The notes under the pieces: model-generated | The model's database searches: none | Seen by the model: the letters and a program-made list of their open reading frames with translations, nothing else | Told to the model about the DNA's origin: nothing | In this document: in pieces, positions 17,801-26,878 of the stretch | Numbering within the stretch: position 1 is the first letter of the stretch | Layout: each line of letters starts with the position of its first letter | Made by a program: the position numbers and the translations under genes | Assembly: GCA_046329195.1 (NCBI GenBank) | Contig: JAXLVB010000001.1 | Coordinates: 2,294,001 to 2,358,000, forward strand | Reading direction: 5' to 3' | DNA: 64,000 nt | Source: JAXLVB01 sp046329195 | GTDB lineage: Bacteria > Bacteroidota > Bacteroidia > Cytophagales > Spirosomataceae

Positions 17801-20800
17801 GATAATACAGGCAAAAAAGGCGGTCGGTTGTATAACACCATCACTATTTGCGGTACTATTTCGGCAACCCCAGCTTCTCTTACAGATGCTACATTTGGCA
17901 CTGGCTATACACAGACCCTGACAGGTACTGGCGGTACTGCTCCTTATACATTTGTCGTTACAGGAGGTAGCTTGCCAAGTGGTATGTCCGTCACATCAGC
18001 GGGCGTATTGCAAGGCAGTCCTATCACAGCAGGTACAGCCAATTTTACCATTACCCTCACCGATGTCAATGGCTGCGTCGGCACGAAGGCATATTCTTTA
18101 AACGTTAACACTAACGCTTGCACGACATCGGCTATTACCGTTACTAGTACAGCCGATAGCGGCCCCGGCACTTTACGACAGGCCATTACAGATATCTGTG
18201 GTGGAGGTACTATCACTATTCAACCAGGTTTAGGAACCATTACCCTAAGCACAGTAGGCGATTATAGTTTTGGCCCAACAGCACTGACTATCAGTAATAA
18301 AGCGGTCACGATTAACGGTAATGGTGCGATTATTCAACGAGATAACAGCGTTAGCAACCTACGACTCTTCTACATCAATGCTACAGGTAACCTTGTGTTG
18401 CAAAACATTACTTTAAAAAATGGATTGGCTAAAGGTGGTAATGGCGGTACCATCGGTGGCGGCGGTGGTGGCGGCTTAGGTGGAGCCATTGTCAATCAAG
18501 GTAACTTAACCGTAGAAAACAGCACACTAAATAGTAATCAGGCCATCGGCGGCAACGGAGGAGCGAGTGGTAGCAATAACGGCGCTGGCGGTGGTGGCGG
18601 TCTAGGCTTTAATGGTGGGAACAATGGCGGCGGTGGCGGCGGTAGAAATGGTGCAGGAAGCAATGGCGGTACTACGGGTGGTGCTGGTGGGTTACCTGCA
18701 GGGGGCGGTGGTGCCAACGGAACTAACGGTACTGGTGCCGGCGGCGGCACCGGCGGCACTGGCAATACAGGCGGTGGCGGTGGCGGTACTAGCGGTAGCT
18801 CCAGCGGTTCATCTGGTAAAGGCGGTGCAGGTGGTTTTGGTGGCGGCGGTGGCGGTGCAGGTGGTAGTGGTTTTGGCCTTAATATTGGTATCTCAGGTGT
18901 AGGCGGTTTTGGTGGTGGCGGCGGCGGAGGAGGAAACTCAAACTTTCAAAGCAATAGTGGCGCAGCTGGCGGATTTGCTGGCGGCGGTGGCGGCGGTGGC
19001 GCAGGCAACACTGGCGCAGCTGGTGGGTTTGCCGGTGGACAAGGCGGAAATAACAATGGCGCTGGCGGCGGCGGCGGCGGTTTGGGAGGTGCTATTTTCA
19101 ACTACCTCGGCACTGTAAAACTCATCAATAGTACACTTTCAGCCAATACAGCTCAGGGGGGCAACGGTGGCAATGGCTCAACCAATGGAAGCGCAGGAGG
19201 TAGCGGCTATGGCGGTGGCGTGTTTAATTACAACGGGTCTGTCACAGCGGTGGCAGTTACCATGAGTAATAATACCGTTACTGCTGGAACCAACGGTACA
19301 CCTACTCCTTCTACAGTTTCTGAGGCAGCGGGCGGCGGAATTTACAATTTAGGCGATGCCGCCCAAACGAACCTTTCTATCATCAACTCCATCATTGCCA
19401 ACACTAGCAATGGAGCTACCGATTGTTCGTGTAACACTATCAACGGTGGGTCTAATAGCATTATGGGCAATAATAGTTTGATTGAAAACAACAATGGCTG
19501 CGGTAGCCCAGCCCTGAGTGCTGACCCAAATTTAGGAGCACTGGCTGATAATGGTGGGTTTACTCTCACACATGCCCTACAAACGGGTAGTCCTGCTATT
19601 GATGCAGGCGACAATACGCTCATCTCTGCGCCTTACAGCCTAACTACTGACCAACGAGGCTCAGGCTTTGTACGCCAATATGGCGGAACGGTGGACATCG
19701 GTGCTTTTGAGACACAAGACATCAACACTATGCCTACCATTACGGCACAAACGGGCATTTCAAGACAACAAGGCTCGGCAGGTACTAATGCCCAGATTGC
19801 CACTGTTAACGATACCGAAAGCGGCGCTGCCGCTGTAACAGTTACTGTTACCAGTGCCAATCCTTCTAATGGTGTAACCATTTCTAACATTGTTAATACG
19901 AATGGTACAATCACAGCAGATATTGTTGCGGACTGCTCGGCAACTGCTGCCAGTTTTACTTTACAAGCGAGCGATGGCAGTCTAACTGCAACAGCAACCT
20001 TGAACATTACAGTTACCTCAAATACGCCTCCTGTCTTATCCTATAATAACACCTCTACTAATCTTGGCAGTGGTATAACGGTGAACCCAGCCACAGGACC
20101 TTCTGACAATGGCAGCGTTTCTAGCATTATTGTACAAGGGGTTTCGCCTTCTATCTCTCCAGCTATTATTACAGTTGATAACACAACCGGAGTAGTGACC
20201 ATACCCAACAATGTGCCAGCTGGTAGTTATACCGTCACGATTCGTGCTACTGATAACTGTGGGGCAACAACCGATCAGAGTTTTACATTAACGGTAGTTG
20301 GTCCTGATTACACCATCACCACTACAGGAAACATCATCACCATCACTGACCTATCGGGCAACAGCGAAACGCTTAACATCTCTCAAAATAGTACCAACAT
20401 CCGTTTCAGCGCACTGAGTAGCACCTACTCCATTAACGGCGGTGCGGCCACAGCCTTCACCACGCCCGCCGATGTAGCCCTTGCAGGCATCACGGACATC
20501 GTGGTTAACACCGCCGACGGCAGCGACGTCATCAACGTAGGGGCTTTCACTGCCAATCTACCCAACCTTACTATCAACGGCGGCATAGGCAATGACCAAG
20601 TGAACTTCAACGGAGACATCACTTTTGCCACCAACGCCAACCTCGACGTGGACTTGCAAAACGACGATGCCACGCCGGGGAAAGACGGGATTGCCTTTGC
20701 CGCCAATGCCAACATTATTGTTTCGGGTACAGGAATGGCCACGCTGAAAGTGAGCAAAAACGTAACGTTCAACAGCGGCTCATCGCTTGAAACCACCAAT

Positions 20801-23800
20801 GGCGACCTGACCGTGGAGGCCAATCAGCAAACTACACCAACGACTGGTAATTTCGTAGGGGTGTCTTTGGATGGTGGTCAGTTATGGGTAAACGGAACGG
20901 GCAATTTGTTGGTAAAAGGCAAAGGTGGCAATACGGATTATTTTCAGCATGGCATACAGGTACTCAGTGCGGGTTTGATAAGCGGCGGCACAAGCGGAAC
21001 AACCATGGTGCAAGGCACGGGTGGGCCAACAAGCGGCAGTGCCAATTATAGCGTTTATGTTGACGGTACCAACAGCCAAATCACCTCGAATGGTGGCAAT
21101 GTCAGTGTGACGGGTCAGGGGGGCGGCATAGGCAGCACCTCAAACTTCAACTTAGGCGTCTGTATCAACGCCGGCGGCCAAATCACTGCAGGCGGCAGTG
21201 GCACAGTAACGGTGCAAGGCACGGGCGGGGCAACAAGTGGCCCTTCCAATTATGGCGTTGCTGTTGGAGGTACCAACAGCCAAATCACCTCGAATGGTGG
21301 CAATGTCAGTGTGACGGGTCAGGGGGGCGGCACAGGCACTTCAACCCAAAACTACGGTGTCAATATCACCTTCGGAGGCCAAATCACCGCAGGCGGCACT
21401 GGCACGGTAACGGTGCAAGGCACGGGCGGGGCATCAGGTGGTGCCAATAATATTGGTATTTATGTGAGAAATATCAATAGCCAAATCACTTCCAGTGGTA
21501 GTAACATCACCATCACAGGCATCGAAGGGAATGGGACAACTGGAACCGGTATAGAACTACTCAGTTCGGCTGCTATCACCACCGCCACCAACGGCGGCAA
21601 CATCACACTCATCGGCAACAGTATGAATCTGAGTAGCACGGTAGCAACCCAATCGGGCGGTACCACTACGTTGCGTCCCTACACTGATGGGGTACAAATT
21701 GACCTCGGCACGGCAACAGATGCTATCGGCGGTCCACTTGGCTTGAGCAATGGCGAACTCAACCAAATTAGCACTGGTACGCTCATCATCGGCAATGCCA
21801 ACAGTGGTAACCTCACCGTGTCGGCAGCCATGAGCCGTTCTGCCAGCACCAATGTGCAATTGGTTAGCGGTGGCGATGTGCTAATCAGCGGCGGAGGCTT
21901 TGATACCAATGGCGGAAACCTTTTACTCGACCCAGGCACGTCACCTAAAGCCGTGAAACCTACTTTCAATGGCATAGATGCAACGGTAGGCACGTTGAGT
22001 TTTGCCAGTGATTTAAGCATTGCCATCAACGGTACTACGCTCGGCGACGGCACGGGTAGCACCTACACCCAACTCAACGTAGCAGGGGTGGTGGATTTGA
22101 CAGGCGTTGATTTACTTTTTTCGGGGTCTTATGTCCCCACGTTGGGCGGCGAGGTGTTTACCATTGTCGCCAACGACGGTACAGATGCTATTGTGGGTAC
22201 GTTCACAGGTTTGGCCGAAGGCGCAACGATTAGCAATTTCAGAGGCAGTGGGCTCAATGCCACCATCAGTTATGTAGGTGGTTCGGGCAATAATGATGTG
22301 GTCATCACCGTAGCTAATGCCCCTGCTGATTATACCATTACTACCACAGGCAACGTGCTCACCATCACCGACGTAGCGGGCAATGGCGAGTCACTTTACA
22401 TTTCACAAAACAATACTAACATCCGTTTCGACGTAACCGGGCGTACTTACAGCATCAATGGCGGAGCTACCACGGCCTTTACCACCCCTGCGGACGTAGC
22501 CTTGGCGGGCATTACGAGCATTGTGGTCAATACCGCCACGGGCAACGACATCATCACCGTAGGTGCTTTCACGGCCAACCTACCCAGCCTTACCATCAAC
22601 GGTGGCATAGGCGACGACCAAGTGAGCTTCAACAGCGACATTACTTTCACTACTAATGCTAACCTTGATTTGGACTTGCAAAACGACGATGCCACGCCAG
22701 GTACTGACCGAATAATCTTTGGCAGCAATGTTAATATCATCTTGTCGGGTACGGGCGTGGCCACTCTCAAAGTAAGCCAAAATGTAAATTTTGCTGTTGG
22801 TTCTTCTCTCGAAACTACTGACGGAGACTTAATCATTGAAGCTAACCAACAAGCCACACCCACCACGGGAAGCTTCGTCGGTATCACTGTCTATAGTGGT
22901 GTGGTGCGTATCAACGGCACAGGCAATCTATCATTAAAAGGCAAAGGCGGTACTACGGGTTCTTCTCAGCAGGGTATCTTCTTACCATCTAACAGTTTGA
23001 TAAGCGGTGGCACCAGCGGAACGGCAAGCGTGCAGGGCACAGGTGGTGCATCAAGTAGTGGTGGTAATTTCGGTATTTACATGGTTGGTACAGGCAGCCT
23101 GATTACCGCTAGTGGTGCCAATGTGAGTGTAACGGGCACGGGAGGCGGCACAGGTGCCACTAATCATGGTGTGTACCTTTTAGGAGGGGCTCAAATTACG
23201 GCGGGTGGTAGTGGTACCGTAATGGTGCAAGGCACAGGTGGAGCAGCAAGTGGCAATGACAACGATGGCGTGGCCATTGTGAGTACTGGTAGTCGAATTA
23301 CCTCCAATAGTGGCAACGTCAGTGTAACAGGTACAGGTGGTGGAACGGGTTCTTCGGGGGGTAATGATGGCGTGAACCTTCAAGGAGAAGGCCAAATCTC
23401 AGCTGGTGGTACGGGTAGCGTAACGGTGCAGGGTATGGGTGGCGCAACGAGTGGTAATAGTAATTACGGTGTTTACGTTTCAGAGACCAACAGCCAAATT
23501 ACCTCGAATGGTGGTAACGTGAGTGTAACGGGTACAGGCAGTGGCACAGGCACTTCAGCCAACAACTTCGGTGTCTATCTCTACTCAGCCGGCCGAATCA
23601 CCGCAGGTGGCAGTGGTACTGTTACAGTGCAAGGTACGGGTGGGGCTTCAGGTGGCAGTGCCAATTATGGCGTTTACATTACGAGCACCAACAGCCAAAT
23701 CACCTCTAATAGTGGCGCTGTCAGTGTGACGGGTCAAGGTGGCACAGGTACTTCAACCACCAACTACGGTGTCTATATCACCACCGCAGGCCAAATCACC

Positions 23801-26800
23801 GCAGGCGGCACTGGTACGGTAACGGTACAAGGCACAGGCGGTGCTTCAGGTGGCAGTTTTAATTATGGCGTTTATATTACAGGCACCAACAGCCAAGTTA
23901 CCTCTAGTGGTGGCAATGTTAATGTAACTGGCTTAGGTGGTGGTACAGGTACAAGTAGTGTCAATGTAGGTATTTATTTAGAAAATGCCGGAAAAATCAC
24001 AGCAGGCGGTACAGGTATCGTAATCGTAAACGGTACGGGTGGTTCAACAAGTGGCAATAATAATTATGGTCTATATGTCACAGGACTCAACGCTAAGATT
24101 ACCAGTAACAATGGCGACATTAATCTTACAGGGCAAGGGGGAGGGTCGGGTACTTCGTTAGGTAACTATGGTTTGGTTCTATTCTCTGCTGCTCAGGTAG
24201 TAGCAGGAGGTAATGGCAATGTAATGATACAAGCTAATGGAGGAGCAAGTTCGGGAGGTTCTAACTTTGGTCTCAATATGCAAGATGTTGGCACGTTGGT
24301 CAGTTCGTCAGGTGGCAATGTAAGCATTAATGCTGTGGGTGGAGGCAGTGGAGCAAGTAGTTCTAATTTTGGCGCCAATGTAATTACTAATGCAAAAGTA
24401 AGTGCAGGGGGTAGTGGTACAGTATCAATAACTGGGCAAGGTGGCACTGGAACGGGGGGCAACAACTATGGTGTCAGAATAGCCAGTTCGGGTACACAAA
24501 TCACAACAGGCGGTGGTGACATAACGATAACCGGAATCGAAGGGGTTGGAGGTAGCTCTTGGGGCATTGACCATACCTCTTCTGCCGCCATCACCACCGC
24601 CACCAACGGCGGTAACATCACGCTCATGGCCAACAGCATGAATTTGAGTGCTACGGTAAGCACCCAATCAGGCGGCACCACTACCCTACGGCAATACACC
24701 AACAACGTAGCCATCAACCTCGGCACAGCTACCGATGCCATCGGCGGGCCGCTTGGTCTGTCTGATACTGAACTTGATAACATTACCACTGGCACACTCA
24801 TCATCGGCGATGCCAATAGTGGCACCCTCACCGTGTCGGCAGCCATCAGCCGTCCGTCTAGTACCAATGTACAGATCATTAGTGGAGGCGATGTGCTAAT
24901 CAGCGGCGGAGGCTTTGATACCAATGGCGGCACGCTTTTACTCGACCCAGGCACGTCACCCAAAGCCGTGAAACCTACTTTCAATGGCATAGATGCAACG
25001 GTAGGCACGTTGAGTTTTGCCAGTGATTTAAGCATTGCCATCAACGGTACTACGCTCGGCGACGGCACGGGTAGCACCTATACCCAACTCAACGTAGCAG
25101 GGGTCGTGGATTTGACAGGCGTTGATTTACTTTTTTCGGGGTCTTATGTCCCCACGTTGGGCGGCGAGGTGTTTACCATTGTCGCCAACGACGGTACAGA
25201 TGCCATCGTGGGTACGTTCACAGGTTTGGCAGAAGGCGCAACGATTAGCAATTTTAGAGGGAGCGGCTTGAATGCAAGGATTAGTTATGTAGGTGGAACA
25301 GGCAATAATGACGTAGTACTAACCTTAGAAAATCCATGTTCAGCACAGGCAGGCACCAGCACACCAACGGTATGTGTGGGAGGAGCCATCACGCTGACCT
25401 CATCGGGCGCAGGCACAGGGGGAGCCTACACTTGGTCTGGCCCAGCTGGTAGCGGATACAGCAGCAACAGCCAAAATCCTACGGCCTTCACGGCCAGCAG
25501 TACGAGTTTTGGAGGCGTTTATAGTGTAACTATTTCCACTACGACAGGCTGTACAGCCAGTGCGACCACCAGTGTAGAAGTCAAAGCCAGCCCCACAGCT
25601 GTTGCAGGTACGAGCACACCAAGCGTATGCGTTGGTGGTGTCATCACGCTGACCTCCTCGGGCGGAAGTAGTTATAGTTGGAATGGCCCCAACAACTTTA
25701 GCAATAACACCCAAAACCCAACCACTTTCAGTGCCATTAGCACCAATCAAGGGGGCATCTATAGCGTCAGCGTCACCTCGACCAACGGCTGTACAGCCAG
25801 TGCGACCACCAGTGTAGAAGTCAAAGTCAGTCCCACGGCTGTTGCAGGTACGAGCACACCAATCGTATGCGTTGGTGGTGCCATCAATCTAACCTCCTCG
25901 GGTGGAAGTAGTTATAGCTGGAATGGCCCCAACAACTTTAGCAATAACACCCAAAACCCAACCACTTTCAGTGCCATTAGCACCAATCAAGGGGGCATCT
26001 ATAGCGTCAGCGTCACCTCGGCCAATGGCTGCACGGCCAGTGCGACCACCAGCGTAGAAGTCAAAGTCAGTCCCACAGCTGTTGCAGGTACGAGCACACC
26101 AATCGTATGCGTTGGTGGTGCCATCACGCTGACCTCCTCGGGAGGAAGTAGTTATAGTTGGAACGGTCCGAGTGGCTTCAATGACAATACCCAAAACCCG
26201 ACTACTTTCAGTGCCATTAGCACCAATCAAGGGGGCATCTATAGCGTCAGCGTCACCTCGGCCAATGGCTGCACAGCCAGTGCGACCACCAGCGTGCAAG
26301 TCATATCAAGTCCCAACGCCCAAGCCGGAGCAACACCTAGCAGTGTCTGCCTAGGCAGCACTATCAACCTGACCTCCTCCGGCGGGAGTAGTTACAGTTG
26401 GAATGGTCCAAGTAGCTTCAGTAATAGTATGCAAAACCCGACCTCATTCAGTGCCATTAGCACCAATCAAGGGGGCATCTATAGCGTCAGTGTAACAGTC
26501 GGTAGTTGTACAGCCAGTGCGACTACCAGCGTAGAAGTCAAAGTTAGTCCCACGGCTGTTGCAGGTACGAGCACACCAATCGTATGCGTTGGTGGTGCCA
26601 TCAATCTAACCTCCTCTGGCGGAAGTAGTTACAGTTGGAATGGCCCGAGTGGCTTCAATGACAATACCCAAAACCCGACCACTTTCAGTGCCACTAGTAC
26701 CAATCAAGGGGGCATCTATAGTGTCAGCGTCACCTCGGCCAACGGCTGCACGGCCAGTGCAACCACCAGCGTAGAAGTCAAAGCCAGCCCCACGGCTGTT

Positions 26801-26878
26801 GCAGGTACGAGCACGCCAAGCGTATGCGTTGGTGGTGCCATTACGCTAACCTCCTCGGGCGGAAGTAGTTACAGTTGA
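14852..26878 (+). CDS. Giant T9SS-type surface protein B (beta-helix, Gly-rich, Ig-like), main open part
   Basis: 4,008 residues are open before a frameshift; the full gene runs to 29921 (about 5,020 residues). A signal peptide (MKRIFLIFLLLWTSSSTSWA) leads into right-handed beta-helix repeats with choice-of-anchor Q-like ends (TTDQRGQTRPF...DIGAYE at ~15780-15870, again ~17530 and ~19640). A CSLREA-like segment (CTLRAALEEINA, ~16255), putative-Ig domains (GTAPYTFAVTAGSLPDGLSL) and two Gly-rich tracts follow. After ~20300 come two long modules beginning TITD(L/V)SGN or VAGNGE with many ITSNGGNVSVTGQGGG-type repeats, then 80-residue Ig-like repeats (SSYSWNGP). The stop at 26876 falls inside an Ig repeat and is caused by a base change, not by a natural end. 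It is divergent from the hybrid kinase 11620-14499. Confidence 0.9.
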   Translation: MKRIFLIFLLLWTSSSTSWATTRTVTNGNDANSGSLRSTIAAANPGDIIIFSGVTTVTLTSGELLIDKDLTINGGTNGVTITRSGATQFRIFNISTGTVSMSKLTITNGNHTSQAGGIQNNGILTMTDCTLSGNTSPQGGGIQNDGTLTMTSCTISGNTSTGAGGGFEMYGTTTTLTNCTINGNTASTNGGGFDNSAGTVNITNCTIAGNQAGGQGGGIYVGGSALLKNTIISTNTASSFANIAGNNVSSSSSYNLVGSSSGGISNGVNGNIISNSPQLDVLANNGGYTQTMALLSTSPALDKGAAVSGVTTDQRGQTRPFDLPIFSSATGGDNSDIGAYEVQVSCSTVTLSPTSLSNGTIGVGYTKTITATGGTAPYTFAVTAGSLPDGLSLASDGTLTGIPTTGGTSNFTVTATYTTFGINCTGNRAYSITISACGSTRTFTVNNLGDGADANPGNGTCATSGGVCTLRAALEEINALSACDNVINFSVSGTISMTAIGDNHYGPSALWVDRKVTINGNGITLERNSSATRLRLFYVSTYGNLTLNDVTLQNGKALGGNGGNGNTNGNGENAGAAAGLGGAIFNEGTLAINRSTLTGNLAQGGNGGSSTVFTGINGGAGGGGMGGDGNGGGGTNGADGGSPNGGIGATSTGAGGNGGSGGGGGGGKGSGNGGNGGFGGGGGASGSSGFGGNGGFGGGGGSGSSAGGNFNKGGFGGGNGGGNTAGGGGAGLGGALFNNYQGSVTITNSTFSGNTTTAGTGISNGTAYGSGLFNRNGTVTVINSTINESVYNLGTSNDDYSGGPSRSGGTLTLLNTIISTCNNNGGTVVGPSANRNLIQNNTGCDTPYLTGNPNLSALQNNGGLTKTMMLLQPSIAIDAGDNSVLSSPYSLTTDQTGKPRQANSIVDIGAFESQLVLNPATFPNAQVGTSYNQTITATDGTSPYTFVVTGGTLPTGLTLSSGGVLSGSPSPAGGPFSFEVTATDNTGKKGGRLYNTITICGTISATPASLTDATFGTGYTQTLTGTGGTAPYTFVVTGGSLPSGMSVTSAGVLQGSPITAGTANFTITLTDVNGCVGTKAYSLNVNTNACTTSAITVTSTADSGPGTLRQAITDICGGGTITIQPGLGTITLSTVGDYSFGPTALTISNKAVTINGNGAIIQRDNSVSNLRLFYINATGNLVLQNITLKNGLAKGGNGGTIGGGGGGGLGGAIVNQGNLTVENSTLNSNQAIGGNGGASGSNNGAGGGGGLGFNGGNNGGGGGGRNGAGSNGGTTGGAGGLPAGGGGANGTNGTGAGGGTGGTGNTGGGGGGTSGSSSGSSGKGGAGGFGGGGGGAGGSGFGLNIGISGVGGFGGGGGGGGNSNFQSNSGAAGGFAGGGGGGGAGNTGAAGGFAGGQGGNNNGAGGGGGGLGGAIFNYLGTVKLINSTLSANTAQGGNGGNGSTNGSAGGSGYGGGVFNYNGSVTAVAVTMSNNTVTAGTNGTPTPSTVSEAAGGGIYNLGDAAQTNLSIINSIIANTSNGATDCSCNTINGGSNSIMGNNSLIENNNGCGSPALSADPNLGALADNGGFTLTHALQTGSPAIDAGDNTLISAPYSLTTDQRGSGFVRQYGGTVDIGAFETQDINTMPTITAQTGISRQQGSAGTNAQIATVNDTESGAAAVTVTVTSANPSNGVTISNIVNTNGTITADIVADCSATAASFTLQASDGSLTATATLNITVTSNTPPVLSYNNTSTNLGSGITVNPATGPSDNGSVSSIIVQGVSPSISPAIITVDNTTGVVTIPNNVPAGSYTVTIRATDNCGATTDQSFTLTVVGPDYTITTTGNIITITDLSGNSETLNISQNSTNIRFSALSSTYSINGGAATAFTTPADVALAGITDIVVNTADGSDVINVGAFTANLPNLTINGGIGNDQVNFNGDITFATNANLDVDLQNDDATPGKDGIAFAANANIIVSGTGMATLKVSKNVTFNSGSSLETTNGDLTVEANQQTTPTTGNFVGVSLDGGQLWVNGTGNLLVKGKGGNTDYFQHGIQVLSAGLISGGTSGTTMVQGTGGPTSGSANYSVYVDGTNSQITSNGGNVSVTGQGGGIGSTSNFNLGVCINAGGQITAGGSGTVTVQGTGGATSGPSNYGVAVGGTNSQITSNGGNVSVTGQGGGTGTSTQNYGVNITFGGQITAGGTGTVTVQGTGGASGGANNIGIYVRNINSQITSSGSNITITGIEGNGTTGTGIELLSSAAITTATNGGNITLIGNSMNLSSTVATQSGGTTTLRPYTDGVQIDLGTATDAIGGPLGLSNGELNQISTGTLIIGNANSGNLTVSAAMSRSASTNVQLVSGGDVLISGGGFDTNGGNLLLDPGTSPKAVKPTFNGIDATVGTLSFASDLSIAINGTTLGDGTGSTYTQLNVAGVVDLTGVDLLFSGSYVPTLGGEVFTIVANDGTDAIVGTFTGLAEGATISNFRGSGLNATISYVGGSGNNDVVITVANAPADYTITTTGNVLTITDVAGNGESLYISQNNTNIRFDVTGRTYSINGGATTAFTTPADVALAGITSIVVNTATGNDIITVGAFTANLPSLTINGGIGDDQVSFNSDITFTTNANLDLDLQNDDATPGTDRIIFGSNVNIILSGTGVATLKVSQNVNFAVGSSLETTDGDLIIEANQQATPTTGSFVGITVYSGVVRINGTGNLSLKGKGGTTGSSQQGIFLPSNSLISGGTSGTASVQGTGGASSSGGNFGIYMVGTGSLITASGANVSVTGTGGGTGATNHGVYLLGGAQITAGGSGTVMVQGTGGAASGNDNDGVAIVSTGSRITSNSGNVSVTGTGGGTGSSGGNDGVNLQGEGQISAGGTGSVTVQGMGGATSGNSNYGVYVSETNSQITSNGGNVSVTGTGSGTGTSANNFGVYLYSAGRITAGGSGTVTVQGTGGASGGSANYGVYITSTNSQITSNSGAVSVTGQGGTGTSTTNYGVYITTAGQITAGGTGTVTVQGTGGASGGSFNYGVYITGTNSQVTSSGGNVNVTGLGGGTGTSSVNVGIYLENAGKITAGGTGIVIVNGTGGSTSGNNNYGLYVTGLNAKITSNNGDINLTGQGGGSGTSLGNYGLVLFSAAQVVAGGNGNVMIQANGGASSGGSNFGLNMQDVGTLVSSSGGNVSINAVGGGSGASSSNFGANVITNAKVSAGGSGTVSITGQGGTGTGGNNYGVRIASSGTQITTGGGDITITGIEGVGGSSWGIDHTSSAAITTATNGGNITLMANSMNLSATVSTQSGGTTTLRQYTNNVAINLGTATDAIGGPLGLSDTELDNITTGTLIIGDANSGTLTVSAAISRPSSTNVQIISGGDVLISGGGFDTNGGTLLLDPGTSPKAVKPTFNGIDATVGTLSFASDLSIAINGTTLGDGTGSTYTQLNVAGVVDLTGVDLLFSGSYVPTLGGEVFTIVANDGTDAIVGTFTGLAEGATISNFRGSGLNARISYVGGTGNNDVVLTLENPCSAQAGTSTPTVCVGGAITLTSSGAGTGGAYTWSGPAGSGYSSNSQNPTAFTASSTSFGGVYSVTISTTTGCTASATTSVEVKASPTAVAGTSTPSVCVGGVITLTSSGGSSYSWNGPNNFSNNTQNPTTFSAISTNQGGIYSVSVTSTNGCTASATTSVEVKVSPTAVAGTSTPIVCVGGAINLTSSGGSSYSWNGPNNFSNNTQNPTTFSAISTNQGGIYSVSVTSANGCTASATTSVEVKVSPTAVAGTSTPIVCVGGAITLTSSGGSSYSWNGPSGFNDNTQNPTTFSAISTNQGGIYSVSVTSANGCTASATTSVQVISSPNAQAGATPSSVCLGSTINLTSSGGSSYSWNGPSSFSNSMQNPTSFSAISTNQGGIYSVSVTVGSCTASATTSVEVKVSPTAVAGTSTPIVCVGGAINLTSSGGSSYSWNGPSGFNDNTQNPTTFSATSTNQGGIYSVSVTSANGCTASATTSVEVKASPTAVAGTSTPSVCVGGAITLTSSGGSSYS
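16515..17050 (+). repeat. First Gly-rich low-complexity tract of protein B
   Basis: About 180 codons, predominantly Gly with Asn, Ser, Ala and Phe (GGNGG, GGGGG, GGFGGGG), inserted between LTLNDVTLQNGKA and a beta-helix strand pair. DNA is locally much richer in G than the flanks. Pro-rich frames on the other strand are only its complement. Confidence 0.85.
18430..19220 (+). repeat. Second Gly-rich low-complexity tract of protein B
   Basis: About 260 codons of Gly-dominated sequence with the same placement relative to the beta-helix strands as the first tract (after LVLQNITLKNGLAKGG). The two tracts and their surroundings are a diverged duplication. Confidence 0.85.
21880..22260 (+). repeat. 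Internal duplication in gene B, copy 1
   Basis: About 350 bp, from the DVLISGGGFDTNGG codons to FTGLAEGATISNF, nearly identical in DNA to 24885-25262 of the same gene, while the sequence upstream of each copy is clearly diverged. Confidence 0.8.
24885..25262 (+). repeat. Internal duplication in gene B, copy 2
   Basis: Second copy of the near-identical ~350 bp block. It continues at ~25260-25380 into sequence closely matching gene A at 9120-9240 (ARISYVGGTGNNDVVLTLEN), so the two copies have different partners on their right side. Confidence 0.8.
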
